Below are positions 35,939 to 43,220 of a stretch of DNA of 43,220 bases, in pieces. Source of the DNA: Robinsoniella sp. (lineage in GTDB: Bacteria; Bacillota; Clostridia; Lachnospirales; Lachnospiraceae); NCBI GenBank assembly GCA_023664735.1, contig JAMPFB010000014.1:1-43220 (forward strand), in the 5' to 3' direction. Under the pieces are notes generated by a model. That model was not told the origin of the DNA, searched no databases, and saw nothing but the letters and a program-made list of their open reading frames with translations. A program made the position numbers and the translations under genes. The number at the start of each line of letters is the position of its first letter. The first letter of the stretch is position 1.

Positions 35939-36163
35939 ATGGAATATCATTTGCGGATAAGAGATTTACGTGAAGATTTTGATAAGACACAGCAGGAAAT
36001 TGCTGAAATACTGGGAACCTCCCAGACGATGTATGCCCGGTATGAGCGCAGGGCAAATGAAATGCCTCTGCGCCATCTGATTACACTTGCCAGATATTAT
36101 AATGTTTCTCTGGACTATCTAACCGGGATTTCAAGCGTGAAACAGCCTTTTCCACAAAAATAA
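35939..36163 (+). CDS. Xre-type helix-turn-helix regulator
   Basis: The 74-residue protein consists of little more than one Cro/C1-type helix-turn-helix: IRDLREDFDKTQQEIAEILG then TSQTMYARYERRANEMPL, followed by HLITLARYYNVSLDYLTG. It has no sensor domain. A longer frame to 35777 runs through the operator and palindromic element and is rejected. The ATG at 35939 has GAGG four bases upstream. It probably binds the inverted repeat at 35793-35835, controlling itself and the divergent secreted-protein gene. It converges with the debranching-enzyme gene, leaving only four bases between the stops. Confidence 0.85.
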   Translation: MEYHLRIRDLREDFDKTQQEIAEILGTSQTMYARYERRANEMPLRHLITLARYYNVSLDYLTGISSVKQPFPQK

Positions 36164-36167
36164 GTTT

Positions 36168-38210
36168 CTATTTATAGGGAAGTACATCCTCCATATATGC
36201 CCTCAGCACCTCTCCCACGCTCCATGCCTGATTGAAGCACCCTCTGGAAGTGCAGGCAAAATCCCCATCAAAAATTTCCGCTATCCCATTTAAGCAGCCA
36301 TCCTCCATATGATCCTGAAAGCACATGCACATTTCTTCTGCTTTTTTGACTGCTTCTTTCTGATATTCATTTACCTTACAGTATGCAGTAATAAATCCAC
36401 CGGATAAAAAGCCCCATGCCGTTCCCATATGATATGCCAAATCCCGATTCAAAAGCTTACCAATATATTCCTTTTTATATGCCTTGTCCCTGCCTGACAG
36501 ACTGCGCAGCCCATAAGGTGTATAAAGCTGCTCATATACGGTATCCACAATCTTTTTTTCCTGCTCCCCGCTTAAAAGAGAATAGGGCAGGGACACCGCC
36601 CAAATCTGGTTGGGACGTATGGAAGCATCCTTTTGCTCCCCATTTACCACATCATACAGACAGCCCGCCTCTTCATTCCAAAATGTATCTGAATATACGC
36701 TTTTTACCTGTTCGGCAAGCTTCCTATAGCCGGTGGCATCTTCCCCAAAGGCTTCTGCCAGCTTTTCCATAATCCGAAGGGCATTGTACCAAAGGGCATT
36801 GATTTCCACCGCTTTTCCATGTCTGGGAGTTACCACAAGCTCTCCTACCCTTACATCCATCCATGTAAGCTGATCTAAATCGCTTCCGCCCTGAATAAGC
36901 CCGTCCTGATCCATTTTAATGGAAAAATGAGTGCCGTTTTTGTATGCAGCGGCAATTTCCTTTAAGCATGGATAAATCTTTTCTTTTATAAAGGCATAGT
37001 CATTGGTATATTCCAGATATTTATGGACAGAGTAAAAATACCACAGGGAAGCATCAATTGTATTATACATAGGCTCTTCCCCTGCTTTGTTTGGAAACAC
37101 ATTTGGCAGCATTCCGTCCTTTACATACATGCTGAAGGATTCCAGAATTTCCCTTGCATCCTGAAATCTGCCTGTACAAAGGGTAAGTCCCTGAAGGGCA
37201 ATCATCGTATCTCTTCCCCAATCCATAAACCACGGGAAACCGGCTAATATAGTTTTTAAGCCAGTGGATTCTCTTTTTACGATGAAATGGTCAGCGCTCC
37301 ATGCAAGGCGTCTGGCAAGCAAATCCTTTGGCATCTTATCCATAAGCTTATAAACTCTTTCTCTGCATTCTTCGATAATCTGGAAACCATCCGCTCCTTC
37401 CAGCCATGTGTCAAGTCCGGGATTTTCCATATCCTCTGCGCCGCAAAGCAAATAAAAGCATTTCTTTTCAAAGGGCTTGAAGGAAACCACCACATCATAA
37501 GGGGTCGCATGATTGTCAAGTCCCATATATCCAGTCCTGTTTTCCAATGGATAATAAGTATTTTCTTCTATTAAATAATTGGGGGTAGCCATAGAAACCG
37601 GCAGCTTCTTCCTGTCAAAATAAGCGCCTTCCGAAGTAAGGAACAGGATTTTCTTCTTCACATCCTCTTTTGGAGTCAGCGTAAGCTTCTTTCCGTCTAT
37701 CTTTTTCTCAAAATCAAGCTGTCCCGGCTCTGCACCTTCGCCCGGATTGGTAAATTTAAACAAGGGAGTTATATGAAATTCACCGCCTGCCTTGCCAGCC
37801 TCTATTTCATAGGTAACCGCTGCTGCATTTTTTCCATATGCCATACCGATTGTTTTTCGGATAATCATGTCATCTACCTGATAGGTATAAGTGGGAACTA
37901 CATCCAGCTCAAAGCTGTTCAAATAAACCTGTCCATTTCTTTCATCTCCTACATAGGCCTGAGCTGCCAAATCCACTTCCCTCTGCTGTTCCAGAAAGCT
38001 TACTGCTTCATGGGTACCGGACCAGATTACTTTCCTGTCCACCGGCGGATGAAAGGATGCGGTCAGATATCCGGAAAACAGCCTGTGGTTCGCCCCGGCT
38101 ACACAGCCGTTTGCAAATCCTCCAATGCCGTTTGTCACAAGCCATTCCTTTTCCATTCCTTCCTCTAAAGTGCGAAAAGCACTCCTTCCCAAACGATATT
38201 TTGTGTCCAT
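36168..38210 (-). CDS. Glycogen debranching-type amylo-alpha-1,6-glucosidase
   Basis: This is a glycoside hydrolase of the glycogen-debranching GDE-C group, which splits alpha-1,6-linked glucose side residues. The 680-residue protein has the N-terminal domain of bacterial and archaeal enzymes (about 1-260; EWLVTNGIGGFANGCVAG) and a C-terminal six-hairpin barrel (about 290-675). The catalytic part shows WFMDWGRDTMIALQGL, LPNVFPN, NTIDASLWYFY, GSDLDQLTWMDVRVG and RPNQIWAVSLPYSLL. No signal peptide is seen, so it acts on internal glycogen. ATG 38210 has AGGAAGG upstream, and a TATACT box lies at 38260-38265. A hairpin element stands immediately upstream of that box. Confidence 0.94.
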   Translation of the reverse strand: MDTKYRLGRSAFRTLEEGMEKEWLVTNGIGGFANGCVAGANHRLFSGYLTASFHPPVDRKVIWSGTHEAVSFLEQQREVDLAAQAYVGDERNGQVYLNSFELDVVPTYTYQVDDMIIRKTIGMAYGKNAAAVTYEIEAGKAGGEFHITPLFKFTNPGEGAEPGQLDFEKKIDGKKLTLTPKEDVKKKILFLTSEGAYFDRKKLPVSMATPNYLIEENTYYPLENRTGYMGLDNHATPYDVVVSFKPFEKKCFYLLCGAEDMENPGLDTWLEGADGFQIIEECRERVYKLMDKMPKDLLARRLAWSADHFIVKRESTGLKTILAGFPWFMDWGRDTMIALQGLTLCTGRFQDAREILESFSMYVKDGMLPNVFPNKAGEEPMYNTIDASLWYFYSVHKYLEYTNDYAFIKEKIYPCLKEIAAAYKNGTHFSIKMDQDGLIQGGSDLDQLTWMDVRVGELVVTPRHGKAVEINALWYNALRIMEKLAEAFGEDATGYRKLAEQVKSVYSDTFWNEEAGCLYDVVNGEQKDASIRPNQIWAVSLPYSLLSGEQEKKIVDTVYEQLYTPYGLRSLSGRDKAYKKEYIGKLLNRDLAYHMGTAWGFLSGGFITAYCKVNEYQKEAVKKAEEMCMCFQDHMEDGCLNGIAEIFDGDFACTSRGCFNQAWSVGEVLRAYMEDVLPYK

Positions 38211-38297
38211 ATGCTACCTTCCTTTTCCGTTGTGCGCCATTAGGCGGTTATTTTATGCAAGTATAACATTTTCTGGGGAGGAAAAAAAGAGGGGCTT

Positions 38298-38366
38298 ATA
38301 AGAGGGGGTTGGCTTCGGTGTTTTGGATGACGCTTTTCCTAAACACCGAAGCCAATCCCCTCTTAT
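38298..38366. repeat. Hairpin element sharing a core with element A (element B)
   Basis: Arms of 26 bases (38298-38323 and 38341-38366) pair with one mismatch around a 17-base loop, TGGATGACGCTTTTCCT. The loop and its borders match the 24-base core in both arms of the element at 31340-31562, with one or two differences. Weaker pairing may extend outside (GGGGAGGAAA near 38275 against TTTCCTCTCC at 38372). It lies just upstream of the -10 box of the debranching-enzyme gene. Confidence 0.7.
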
Positions 38367-38401
38367 CCCACTTTCCTCTCCAAACCCAATCTAAACCAAT
38401 A

Positions 38402-38500
38402 CAACAAAACAGCCCCCGGCAAAACCAGAGACTGCTTTGTTGAATTCTTATGAGGGGGGGAGATAGTGATTGGTGATCAACTATCTTGACAATTACTATA
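38402..38500 (-). ncRNA. Candidate structured RNA, copy 1
   Basis: Read on the minus strand: TATAGT box (38495-38500), a 5' hairpin AGATAGT/ACTATCT (38461-38486), a single-stranded CCCCCCTCATAAGAATTC, then a long 3' stem (38402-38442) with CAACAAA closing against TTTGTTG. The G-U pairs in the stem work only for minus-strand RNA; on the plus strand they would be A-C mismatches. A second copy lies at 38621-38716. No open frame is present. Function unknown; it resembles no riboswitch that I can name. Confidence 0.55.
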
Positions 38501-38620
38501 ATCTAAAAATGTGTCCAAATTGTGTCCATTTTATTAAAAAAATATAATCATAAATTGAGAATAGTTAAAATTCACCTGTTTATTTTTCATTCATTCTAGT
38601 ATTTCCATACTTTTATAACA

Positions 38621-38716
38621 CCAAGAAGCCTCCGGCAATACCGAAGGCTCCTTGGTTGAATTCTTATGAGGGGGGAGATAGTGAGTTGTGGTTCAACTAT
38701 CTTGAATATTACTATA
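38621..38716 (-). ncRNA. Candidate structured RNA, copy 2
   Basis: It has the same layout as copy 1: TATAGT box (38711-38716), 5' hairpin (38676-38702), the conserved CCCCCCTCATAAGAATTC, and a 3' stem CCAAGGAGCC.../...GGCTTCTTGG (38621-38655). The stem bases differ from copy 1 but still pair, including wobble pairs that hold only on the minus strand. It follows the PfkB gene by about 55 bases, so it could also be part of that transcript's end region. Confidence 0.55.
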
Positions 38717-38769
38717 AAGGAAAAATGTGTAAAAAATGTGTTCTTTTTCTAAAAAAAGTATAAGAAAAG

Positions 38770-39699
38770 TTAAGAAAGCTTAAAAACTTCTATTTCCTTA
38801 TAGATTTCCCTTACCTTTTCCATGGGAACCTGCCCATTCTCCAACGTTGTCACATTGGCGGCAGACAATGCCACCGCTTTTTTCAGCATCTCTTCCAACG
38901 GCTCATTATTTTTTATGCCCATGGTCAAAACTGCTATAACACAATCGCCACTTCCTACTGTATTTAGGGTCTTTACTTTAGGAGGAACTACCCGGTACAT
39001 TTCTTCTTTTGTCACGCAGATAAGTCCTTTAGAGCCCATGGTCACTACAACGATTTCAATTCCCTGATTCTTTAATTCCTTTGCTGACTTAATCACTTCT
39101 TCTTCACTGTCCAGCTTTTTTGCCACCACATATTCCAGCTCGCGCTTATTTGGCTTTATCAGGTAAGGCTTTGCTTCAATCGCCCTTTTCAACGGTTCCC
39201 CGCTACTGTCAACCAACACCTTTTTTCCTGCCTGATGGCAGATTTCTATCATCTTTGCATAATAGTCCTCTTCCAGCCCCGGCGCCATGCTTCCTGAAAT
39301 AACAATAATCTCGCTTTCATTTACCAATGCATAGAACTGGTCCAGAAAATTAATCCGCTCCTGTTCGGAGATTTTCGGACCGGGCTCCAATACTTCCGTT
39401 ACATAGCCATCCTCAGATATAATATTGATATTGGTCCTTGTTTCCCTTGCCGTTTTGGTAAAAGCGCTTTTTGCCCCCATCCGTTCTAATTCATCGGAAA
39501 TAAACATACCGTTATAGCCCCCTAAAAAACCGGTAGCATTTACTTCCTCCTTATAATGCCGCAGCACCTTTGTTACATTGATTCCTTTTCCGCCAGCCAG
39601 ATTTTTACATTCTATCATCCGGTTCACCTGCCCCTTTACCAGTCTGGTTACCCGACAGGTCTTATCCACAGCCGGATTTAATGTAACTGTTAATATCAT
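38770..39699 (-). CDS. PfkB-family sugar-phosphate kinase (1-phosphofructokinase / tagatose-6-phosphate kinase type)
   Basis: The 309-residue ribokinase-fold enzyme phosphorylates a hexose phosphate. MILTVTLNPAVDKTCRV, NLAGGKGINVTKVL, GFLGGYNG, VISGSMAPGL, KPNKRELE and the catalytic-base motif TLNTVGSGDCVIA are typical of the FruK/LacC branch. The start is taken as ATG 39699, with GGAAGGG upstream and the family N-terminus, rather than GTG 39723. FruK would make fructose 1,6-bisphosphate and LacC tagatose 1,6-bisphosphate; no PTS or DeoR gene is nearby to decide. It starts 52 bases after recJ, with a TTGCTT/TATAGT pair at 39734-39761 as a possible own promoter. Confidence 0.9.
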   Translation of the reverse strand: MILTVTLNPAVDKTCRVTRLVKGQVNRMIECKNLAGGKGINVTKVLRHYKEEVNATGFLGGYNGMFISDELERMGAKSAFTKTARETRTNINIISEDGYVTEVLEPGPKISEQERINFLDQFYALVNESEIIVISGSMAPGLEEDYYAKMIEICHQAGKKVLVDSSGEPLKRAIEAKPYLIKPNKRELEYVVAKKLDSEEEVIKSAKELKNQGIEIVVVTMGSKGLICVTKEEMYRVVPPKVKTLNTVGSGDCVIAVLTMGIKNNEPLEEMLKKAVALSAANVTTLENGQVPMEKVREIYKEIEVFKLS

Positions 39700-39733
39700 C
39701 CTTTCACTTCCCTTCCTTTTCACAATTCCTGCT

Positions 39734-39761
39734 ACTATAAAACCATACCTGCTAAAAGCAA
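39734..39761 (-). promoter_or_regulatory. Possible promoter of the PfkB gene
   Basis: TTGCTT (39756-39761) and TATAGT (39734-39739) on the minus strand are 16 bases apart. The site overlaps the recJ stop codon. Confidence 0.4.
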
Positions 39762-41536
39762 TAATTTGTAATAACTAACTGCAGGCTTTTTTGCCCTCGA
39801 AACTCATTGATGTCAGGATAATAGGCAATTGTGGCTTTTATCCCGCTTTTCTGTCCCTTTAAAAATAACTCTGTCTGATTGCTTCCAAACCGCTCTTCAA
39901 AATCCGCAAGCATTTTTTTCGTATCACCAAAATAAACGGCTTCCACCCGATATCCTCTTTCATCTTCCAACAGGCACTTTAGCACATTTCCATCCTTTCC
40001 TAAAAGCCTGCCATTTAAAAAGGAAATATTTTTTTCAGCAAACAGCGGCTTTTTATTTCCGGTTCCATAGGGCTCCAGCTTTTTTAACTCCTTTACAAAT
40101 TCCATAGTGCCATAGGCAATGGGCATAGGTACATCTATGTGTACGGTTTCTTCAAAGTCCTTTTCCGTCAATCGGCTGACCTGATTGATTCTCTTTCGGA
40201 ATTCTTCTACCCGCTCTTCTTTTATGGAAAGCCCTGCCGCCAGCTTATGCCCTCCGTATTTTAAGAACAAATCCTTCACCTTTGTCATATTGTCATACAT
40301 ATGGAATGCCTCAATGCTCCTGCCAGAGCCTTTTACCTCTTCTTCTCCCTTTGTAAGCACAAAGACAGGCTTCCCGTATTTTTCCCTAAGCCTTCCTGCA
40401 ATGATTCCTGCAAGGCTTTCATGACATTCTGGCAGATATACTACTAAAACCGAATCTTCTTTCAAATCGGTATGCTCTACCTGCTCCACTGCTTTCTGCA
40501 GCCCTATTGCAGTCAAATCCTTCCGGCTGTCATTTAATGCTTTTAAATCTCCTGCAATCTGTGCCGCTTCTCTTTCATTTTCCGTTCTAAAAAGCTGCAG
40601 CGCTCTTTCTGCCGTATCTAGACGACCTGTAGCATTGACACATGGTCCTAATACAAATCCCACATGGTAAGGAGTCAGCCTGCCTCCTGCAAGCCCATTT
40701 GCCATAATCAATGCCTTCAATCCCAAATTTTCGGTTTTTTCCATAAGAGGGAGCCCGTACTTCACAAAAATGCGGTTTTCATCCTTAAGCTCCATAACAT
40801 CTCCAATCGTAGCAAATGCCGCAAAGCAAAACAGCTCCCGCAAGGTTTTCATCTGCTGTCCGCCTTCTGCAAAATCCAATGCCTTTAAACCAGAAAACGC
40901 CTGTATAAATTTATAAGCAACTACCGCCCCACAAATTCCTTTATATGGATAAGGACAATCCTCCTGTTTTGGATCAATGACTGCATCTGCTTTTGGCAGA
41001 AGATATTTTTTTTCTCCGCCTGCTTCTTCATAGGGCACTTCATGATGATCCGTAACCACAATCGTCATGTCAAGCTCCTTGGCAAGAGCAATTTGTTCCG
41101 ATGCCGCAATGCCGTTATCGCAGGTAATAATCGTATCTATCCCCGCTTCCTTTGCTTCCCGGATCAGTTCGTCATTTAACCCGTATCCATCCTTAATCCG
41201 GTGGGGAATCACAGTATCTATCAGCGCTCCCTGTTCCTTTAGTCCTCTTTGCAAAATATAGGTGGAACACACCCCGTCAATATCGTAGTCTCCTATAATT
41301 CGTATGTTCTTTCCATCTTTTATCTTTTCCCGGACAATTTCCACTGCCTTGTCCATATCCTTTAATAGAAAAGGAGAATAAAGGTCCTTTACCGTACCAT
41401 GTAAAAATACTTCTATTTCTTCTTCCGTAATGATATCCCGGTTTCTTATAATTCTGGCAAGTACGGGACTAATGCCGAATTTTTGTGCGATTTGATTAAA
41501 GTCTGCTCTTTTTGCTGCCACATACCAGTTAGCCAT
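39752..41536 (-). CDS. recJ: Single-stranded-DNA-specific exonuclease RecJ
   Basis: This DHH-family 5'-3' exonuclease acts in recombination and base-excision repair. The 594-residue protein shows IRIIGDYDIDGVCS, TIITCDNGIAA, VVTDHHEVPYEEAG, DPKQEDCPYPYKGICGA, NATGRLDTAERAL, the DHHA1 motif GSGRSIEAFHMYD and KYGGHKLAAGLSI, and a C-terminal OB-like domain. Its length matches the Firmicute enzymes. The ATG at 41536 has AGGAG six bases upstream. It is preceded by an unusual leader with three imperfect direct repeats and a TATAAT at 41662-41667. Confidence 0.96.
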   Translation of the reverse strand: MANWYVAAKRADFNQIAQKFGISPVLARIIRNRDIITEEEIEVFLHGTVKDLYSPFLLKDMDKAVEIVREKIKDGKNIRIIGDYDIDGVCSTYILQRGLKEQGALIDTVIPHRIKDGYGLNDELIREAKEAGIDTIITCDNGIAASEQIALAKELDMTIVVTDHHEVPYEEAGGEKKYLLPKADAVIDPKQEDCPYPYKGICGAVVAYKFIQAFSGLKALDFAEGGQQMKTLRELFCFAAFATIGDVMELKDENRIFVKYGLPLMEKTENLGLKALIMANGLAGGRLTPYHVGFVLGPCVNATGRLDTAERALQLFRTENEREAAQIAGDLKALNDSRKDLTAIGLQKAVEQVEHTDLKEDSVLVVYLPECHESLAGIIAGRLREKYGKPVFVLTKGEEEVKGSGRSIEAFHMYDNMTKVKDLFLKYGGHKLAAGLSIKEERVEEFRKRINQVSRLTEKDFEETVHIDVPMPIAYGTMEFVKELKKLEPYGTGNKKPLFAEKNISFLNGRLLGKDGNVLKCLLEDERGYRVEAVYFGDTKKMLADFEERFGSNQTELFLKGQKSGIKATIAYYPDINEFRGQKSLQLVITNYCF

Positions 41537-41547
41537 TCCTTACTCCT

Positions 41548-41667
41548 GTACTCTGATTCTGTATTCATCTCATGTATTTTATGAAAATTCTGATTCTGTT
41601 TCTATCTCATATATGCTTTATGAGAATCCTGATTCTGTTTCAGTCATGTAATCACATTTCCATTATA
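41548..41667 (-). repeat. Three imperfect direct repeats in the recJ leader
   Basis: TGATTCTGT recurs at 41554, 41591 and 41630. The longer unit (about 37-39 bases, with CATCTCATGTATTTTATGA or TATCTCATATATGCTTTATG between) is clearly duplicated. The TATAAT at 41662-41667 (minus) would place all three in the recJ 5' leader. Three units without distinct spacers do not make a CRISPR array. Confidence 0.55.
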
Positions 41668-41693
41668 ATCCATATCCCTTATTTATTCCACCA

Positions 41694-42500
41694 TTATTCT
41701 ACAACACTTTCCTCCAAAACTCCAAATTTTTCAATGTATTCCGCCACATCCTCTATAAGCTTATTCCACTCATTTTCATGCTCCACGTAATATTTGGGAC
41801 ATAATTTACCGCCCTCATCATAGTGGCGCAAAATATCCGCCGGCCTTAAATCAAAATTTGTTACCAACCAAGCCAGCATTTCCACCAATTTATTGTATGT
41901 GGCATCGGTAAACTTTCCGTTTTCATCCACAAAACAACATTCGATGGATATGGAATCATAATTGCGCTGCATAACCGCATAACCAACTTCCGCCAAGGGA
42001 ATGCACTGGATAGCCTCCCCTTCATAGCCGATAATAAAATGAGCGCTGGCAGAGGTTTCGTGGGTATCCTTTAAATTTTCAAAATAGCTTTTATTTTGGG
42101 CTGCGCTGGTTCCCGCATTTGCCGTATAATGGACAAAAACATTTTTTACCTCTGGCAATAGATAGCCCGGTCTGGAATATTCGTTGATAGTAAGCAGATC
42201 CACCTCAAATTCAGGTCTTGGCACTTTCTTTTTGGATACTGTATTTACCGTCTCCTCCATTTCCTCCGAAATGCCAACCGTTTCCTTTGCTTCCCATCTG
42301 CTTTTTAGAAAGCCGGCAAGCTGCTTTATCCCAAATGAAATCAGGAAAATCAGGGAAAGAGCAATCAGTGCTGCTATCGTTCTTGCCATATAAACTTTCC
42401 TTCTTCTCTTTTTTCTCCGTATTTCCCTCCGCCGCCGTTCCTCTGCCGTCAGAGGCCGTCTTTTTCTTTGTACGCTCTGCTGTTCCATATAATCTCTCAT
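41694..42500 (-). CDS. N-acetylmuramoyl-L-alanine amidase, membrane-anchored
   Basis: This is a cell-wall amidase of the Amidase_2/PGRP fold that cuts between MurNAc and L-Ala. From ATG 42500 there are 268 residues: a very basic cytoplasmic start (KRRP...RRRREIRRKKRRRK), a membrane helix (TIAALIALSLIFLISFGI) and an external zinc amidase domain. The zinc ligands are His in VFVHYTANAG and the His/Cys pair in RHYDEGGKLCPKYY, spaced eight apart as in T7 lysozyme. SASAHFIIGYEGEAIQCIP lines the site. Starts at 42590, 42500 and 42488 are all open and none has a strong ribosome binding site. It precedes recJ by 157 bases. Confidence 0.88.
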   Translation of the reverse strand: MRDYMEQQSVQRKRRPLTAEERRRREIRRKKRRRKVYMARTIAALIALSLIFLISFGIKQLAGFLKSRWEAKETVGISEEMEETVNTVSKKKVPRPEFEVDLLTINEYSRPGYLLPEVKNVFVHYTANAGTSAAQNKSYFENLKDTHETSASAHFIIGYEGEAIQCIPLAEVGYAVMQRNYDSISIECCFVDENGKFTDATYNKLVEMLAWLVTNFDLRPADILRHYDEGGKLCPKYYVEHENEWNKLIEDVAEYIEKFGVLEESVVE

Positions 42501-42771
42501 TTCTGGTCTTTCTATGAAAATCCTCGCAGATTTATTTTGACAAATTTCAACAAATATTTCAATGGGAATGGGAAATCTTAAAAAAGACATAAGATTTTAG
42601 GGAATTTTTTCATGCGTGGATGGAGAAAAAGGAAGGGAAGCCTGTGGTCTGAGCCGTTGTCTTGTTAGAATGTTTTTGCCTTTTGATAGTTCAAAAAATG
42701 TTGAAAGACCTTTTTCGGAAAAGTGTTCCTAATTAACTATTTTATCAATTAAAATTAAAATAGAAAAACTT

Positions 42772-43218
42772 TTATGCTTCGCTATTCTTGTCCCGTTCTT
42801 CATCAAGCCATTCTTTTAACTTTAATTGTAATATTTTTTTGTCCGGTAGGTACAATTTGTACTCTTTTGCATAAATATTGGCATTTTCTGGCAATGTCAA
42901 GTCAACCAGTGCTTCATCACTTTTTTTGCAAAGCAAAATACCGATTGTTGGATTTTCCCCTTCTATTCTTTCATAGCGGTCATAATAATTGACATACATC
43001 TGCATCTGTCCTAAATCCTGATGAGTTAGTTCATCTGCTTTAAAGTCAATAAGTACATAACAGCGTAACAAACGGTTATATAGAATTAAATCAACATAAA
43101 AATTTCTGTCATGGAACGTAAAACGCTTCTGACGCTGTTCAAATAAAAATCCTTTTCCTAATTCTAACAAAAATTTCTGCATTTTATCAATGACTGCTGA
43201 TTCCAAATCACTTTCATG
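42772..43218 (-). CDS. DUF1016/YhcG-type PD-(D/E)XK nuclease, C-terminal part
   Basis: The frame is still open at the right edge of the window, so only the C-terminal 148 or so residues are seen. ESAVIDKMQKFLLELGKGF, RQKRFTFHDRNFYVDLILYN, CYVLIDFKADELTHQDLGQM and YVNYYDRYE match the nuclease domain of DUF1016 proteins; the Asp of VDLI and the Asp/Lys of IDFK form the PD-(D/E)XK site. The last part of the family is slightly shortened, ending DEERDKNSEA. Such genes often travel with restriction systems or mobile elements; the neighbour to the right is not visible. A TTG at 43206 is a reading artefact, not a likely start. Confidence 0.85.
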   Translation of the reverse strand, partial: HESDLESAVIDKMQKFLLELGKGFLFEQRQKRFTFHDRNFYVDLILYNRLLRCYVLIDFKADELTHQDLGQMQMYVNYYDRYERIEGENPTIGILLCKKSDEALVDLTLPENANIYAKEYKLYLPDKKILQLKLKEWLDEERDKNSEA

Positions 43219-43220
43219 GT

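Noticed and set aside
41548..41667. CRISPR-like spacing of repeats upstream of recJ
   Set aside because: Only three imperfect units with similar, not unique, intervening sequence, and no cas gene.
42591..42771. Search for a gene or strong terminator between the amidase and the nuclease
   Set aside because: Only AT-rich sequence and a weak CTTTT/AAAAG stem near 42705-42725 are visible; nothing worth annotating.

Overview
The window looks like a chromosomal segment from a gut Firmicute of the family Lachnospiraceae (Blautia / Mediterraneibacter / Ruminococcus-like). The reasons are AT-leaning DNA, Firmicute-type Shine-Dalgarno sites and TTGACA/TATAAT-type promoters, DUF3793 next to a flavodoxin, a YugP-type peptidase with a YGYG-rich start, and the conserved murE-priA-def-fmt-yugP-rsmB-rlmN-prpC-prkC-rsgA-rpe gene order. 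The genus is an inference. No rRNA, tRNA, CRISPR array, integrase or intact insertion sequence was seen.

Left part (1-9.4 kb, almost all minus strand). A 26-residue membrane peptide and a DUF6110-like protein follow a promoter with a 27-bp AT palindrome. Next come a flavodoxin, a DUF3793 protein and enolase, probably one transcript from a strong promoter at 3231-3259 with a leader rich in hairpins. Then come an alpha/beta hydrolase of the acyl-CoA thioesterase/BAAT type, the remains of an ABC exporter on the plus strand, a secreted Ig-like plus cyclophilin-like protein, an aldo/keto reductase, a DUF3737 beta-helix protein and a MATE exporter. The DUF3737 and MATE promoters share a 15-bp element over their -35 boxes.

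Signalling operon (9.4-18.0 kb, minus). A stand-alone receiver protein is followed by a very large histidine kinase that also carries a receiver, an HPt, a second receiver and a complete HD-GYP (c-di-GMP phosphodiesterase) domain. Two membrane-anchored PnrA/BMP-type solute-binding proteins and a second hybrid kinase with receiver and HPt follow. No ABC permease or ATPase is present, so the binding proteins are probably sensory subunits.

Housekeeping operon (18.1-31.0 kb, minus). murE, priA, def, fmt, yugP-like, rsmB, rlmN, prpC, prkC, rsgA and rpe form one tightly packed transcription unit. It has a promoter at 31017-31045 and a terminator at 18064-18094, and covers cell-wall synthesis, replication restart, translation and the PASTA kinase/phosphatase pair.

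Plus-strand island (31.3-36.2 kb). A long inverted-repeat element precedes a hybrid histidine kinase and a sugar-type solute-binding lipoprotein, again with no permease. A small secreted protein and an Xre-type regulator then diverge from a perfect 18-bp-arm inverted repeat.

Right part (36.2-43.2 kb, minus). This holds a glycogen-debranching-type glucosidase, a 500-bp noncoding stretch, a PfkB sugar kinase, recJ, an N-acetylmuramoyl-L-alanine amidase and the C-terminal part of a DUF1016-type nuclease cut by the window end. The noncoding stretch contains a hairpin element sharing a 24-nt core with the inverted repeat at 31.3 kb, and two copies of what looks like a structured RNA whose stems differ in sequence but still pair.

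The strongest candidates for undescribed biology are the permease-less binding-protein/hybrid-kinase systems (two in one window), the twin structured RNAs at 38.4-38.7 kb, and the families of dispersed palindromic elements.
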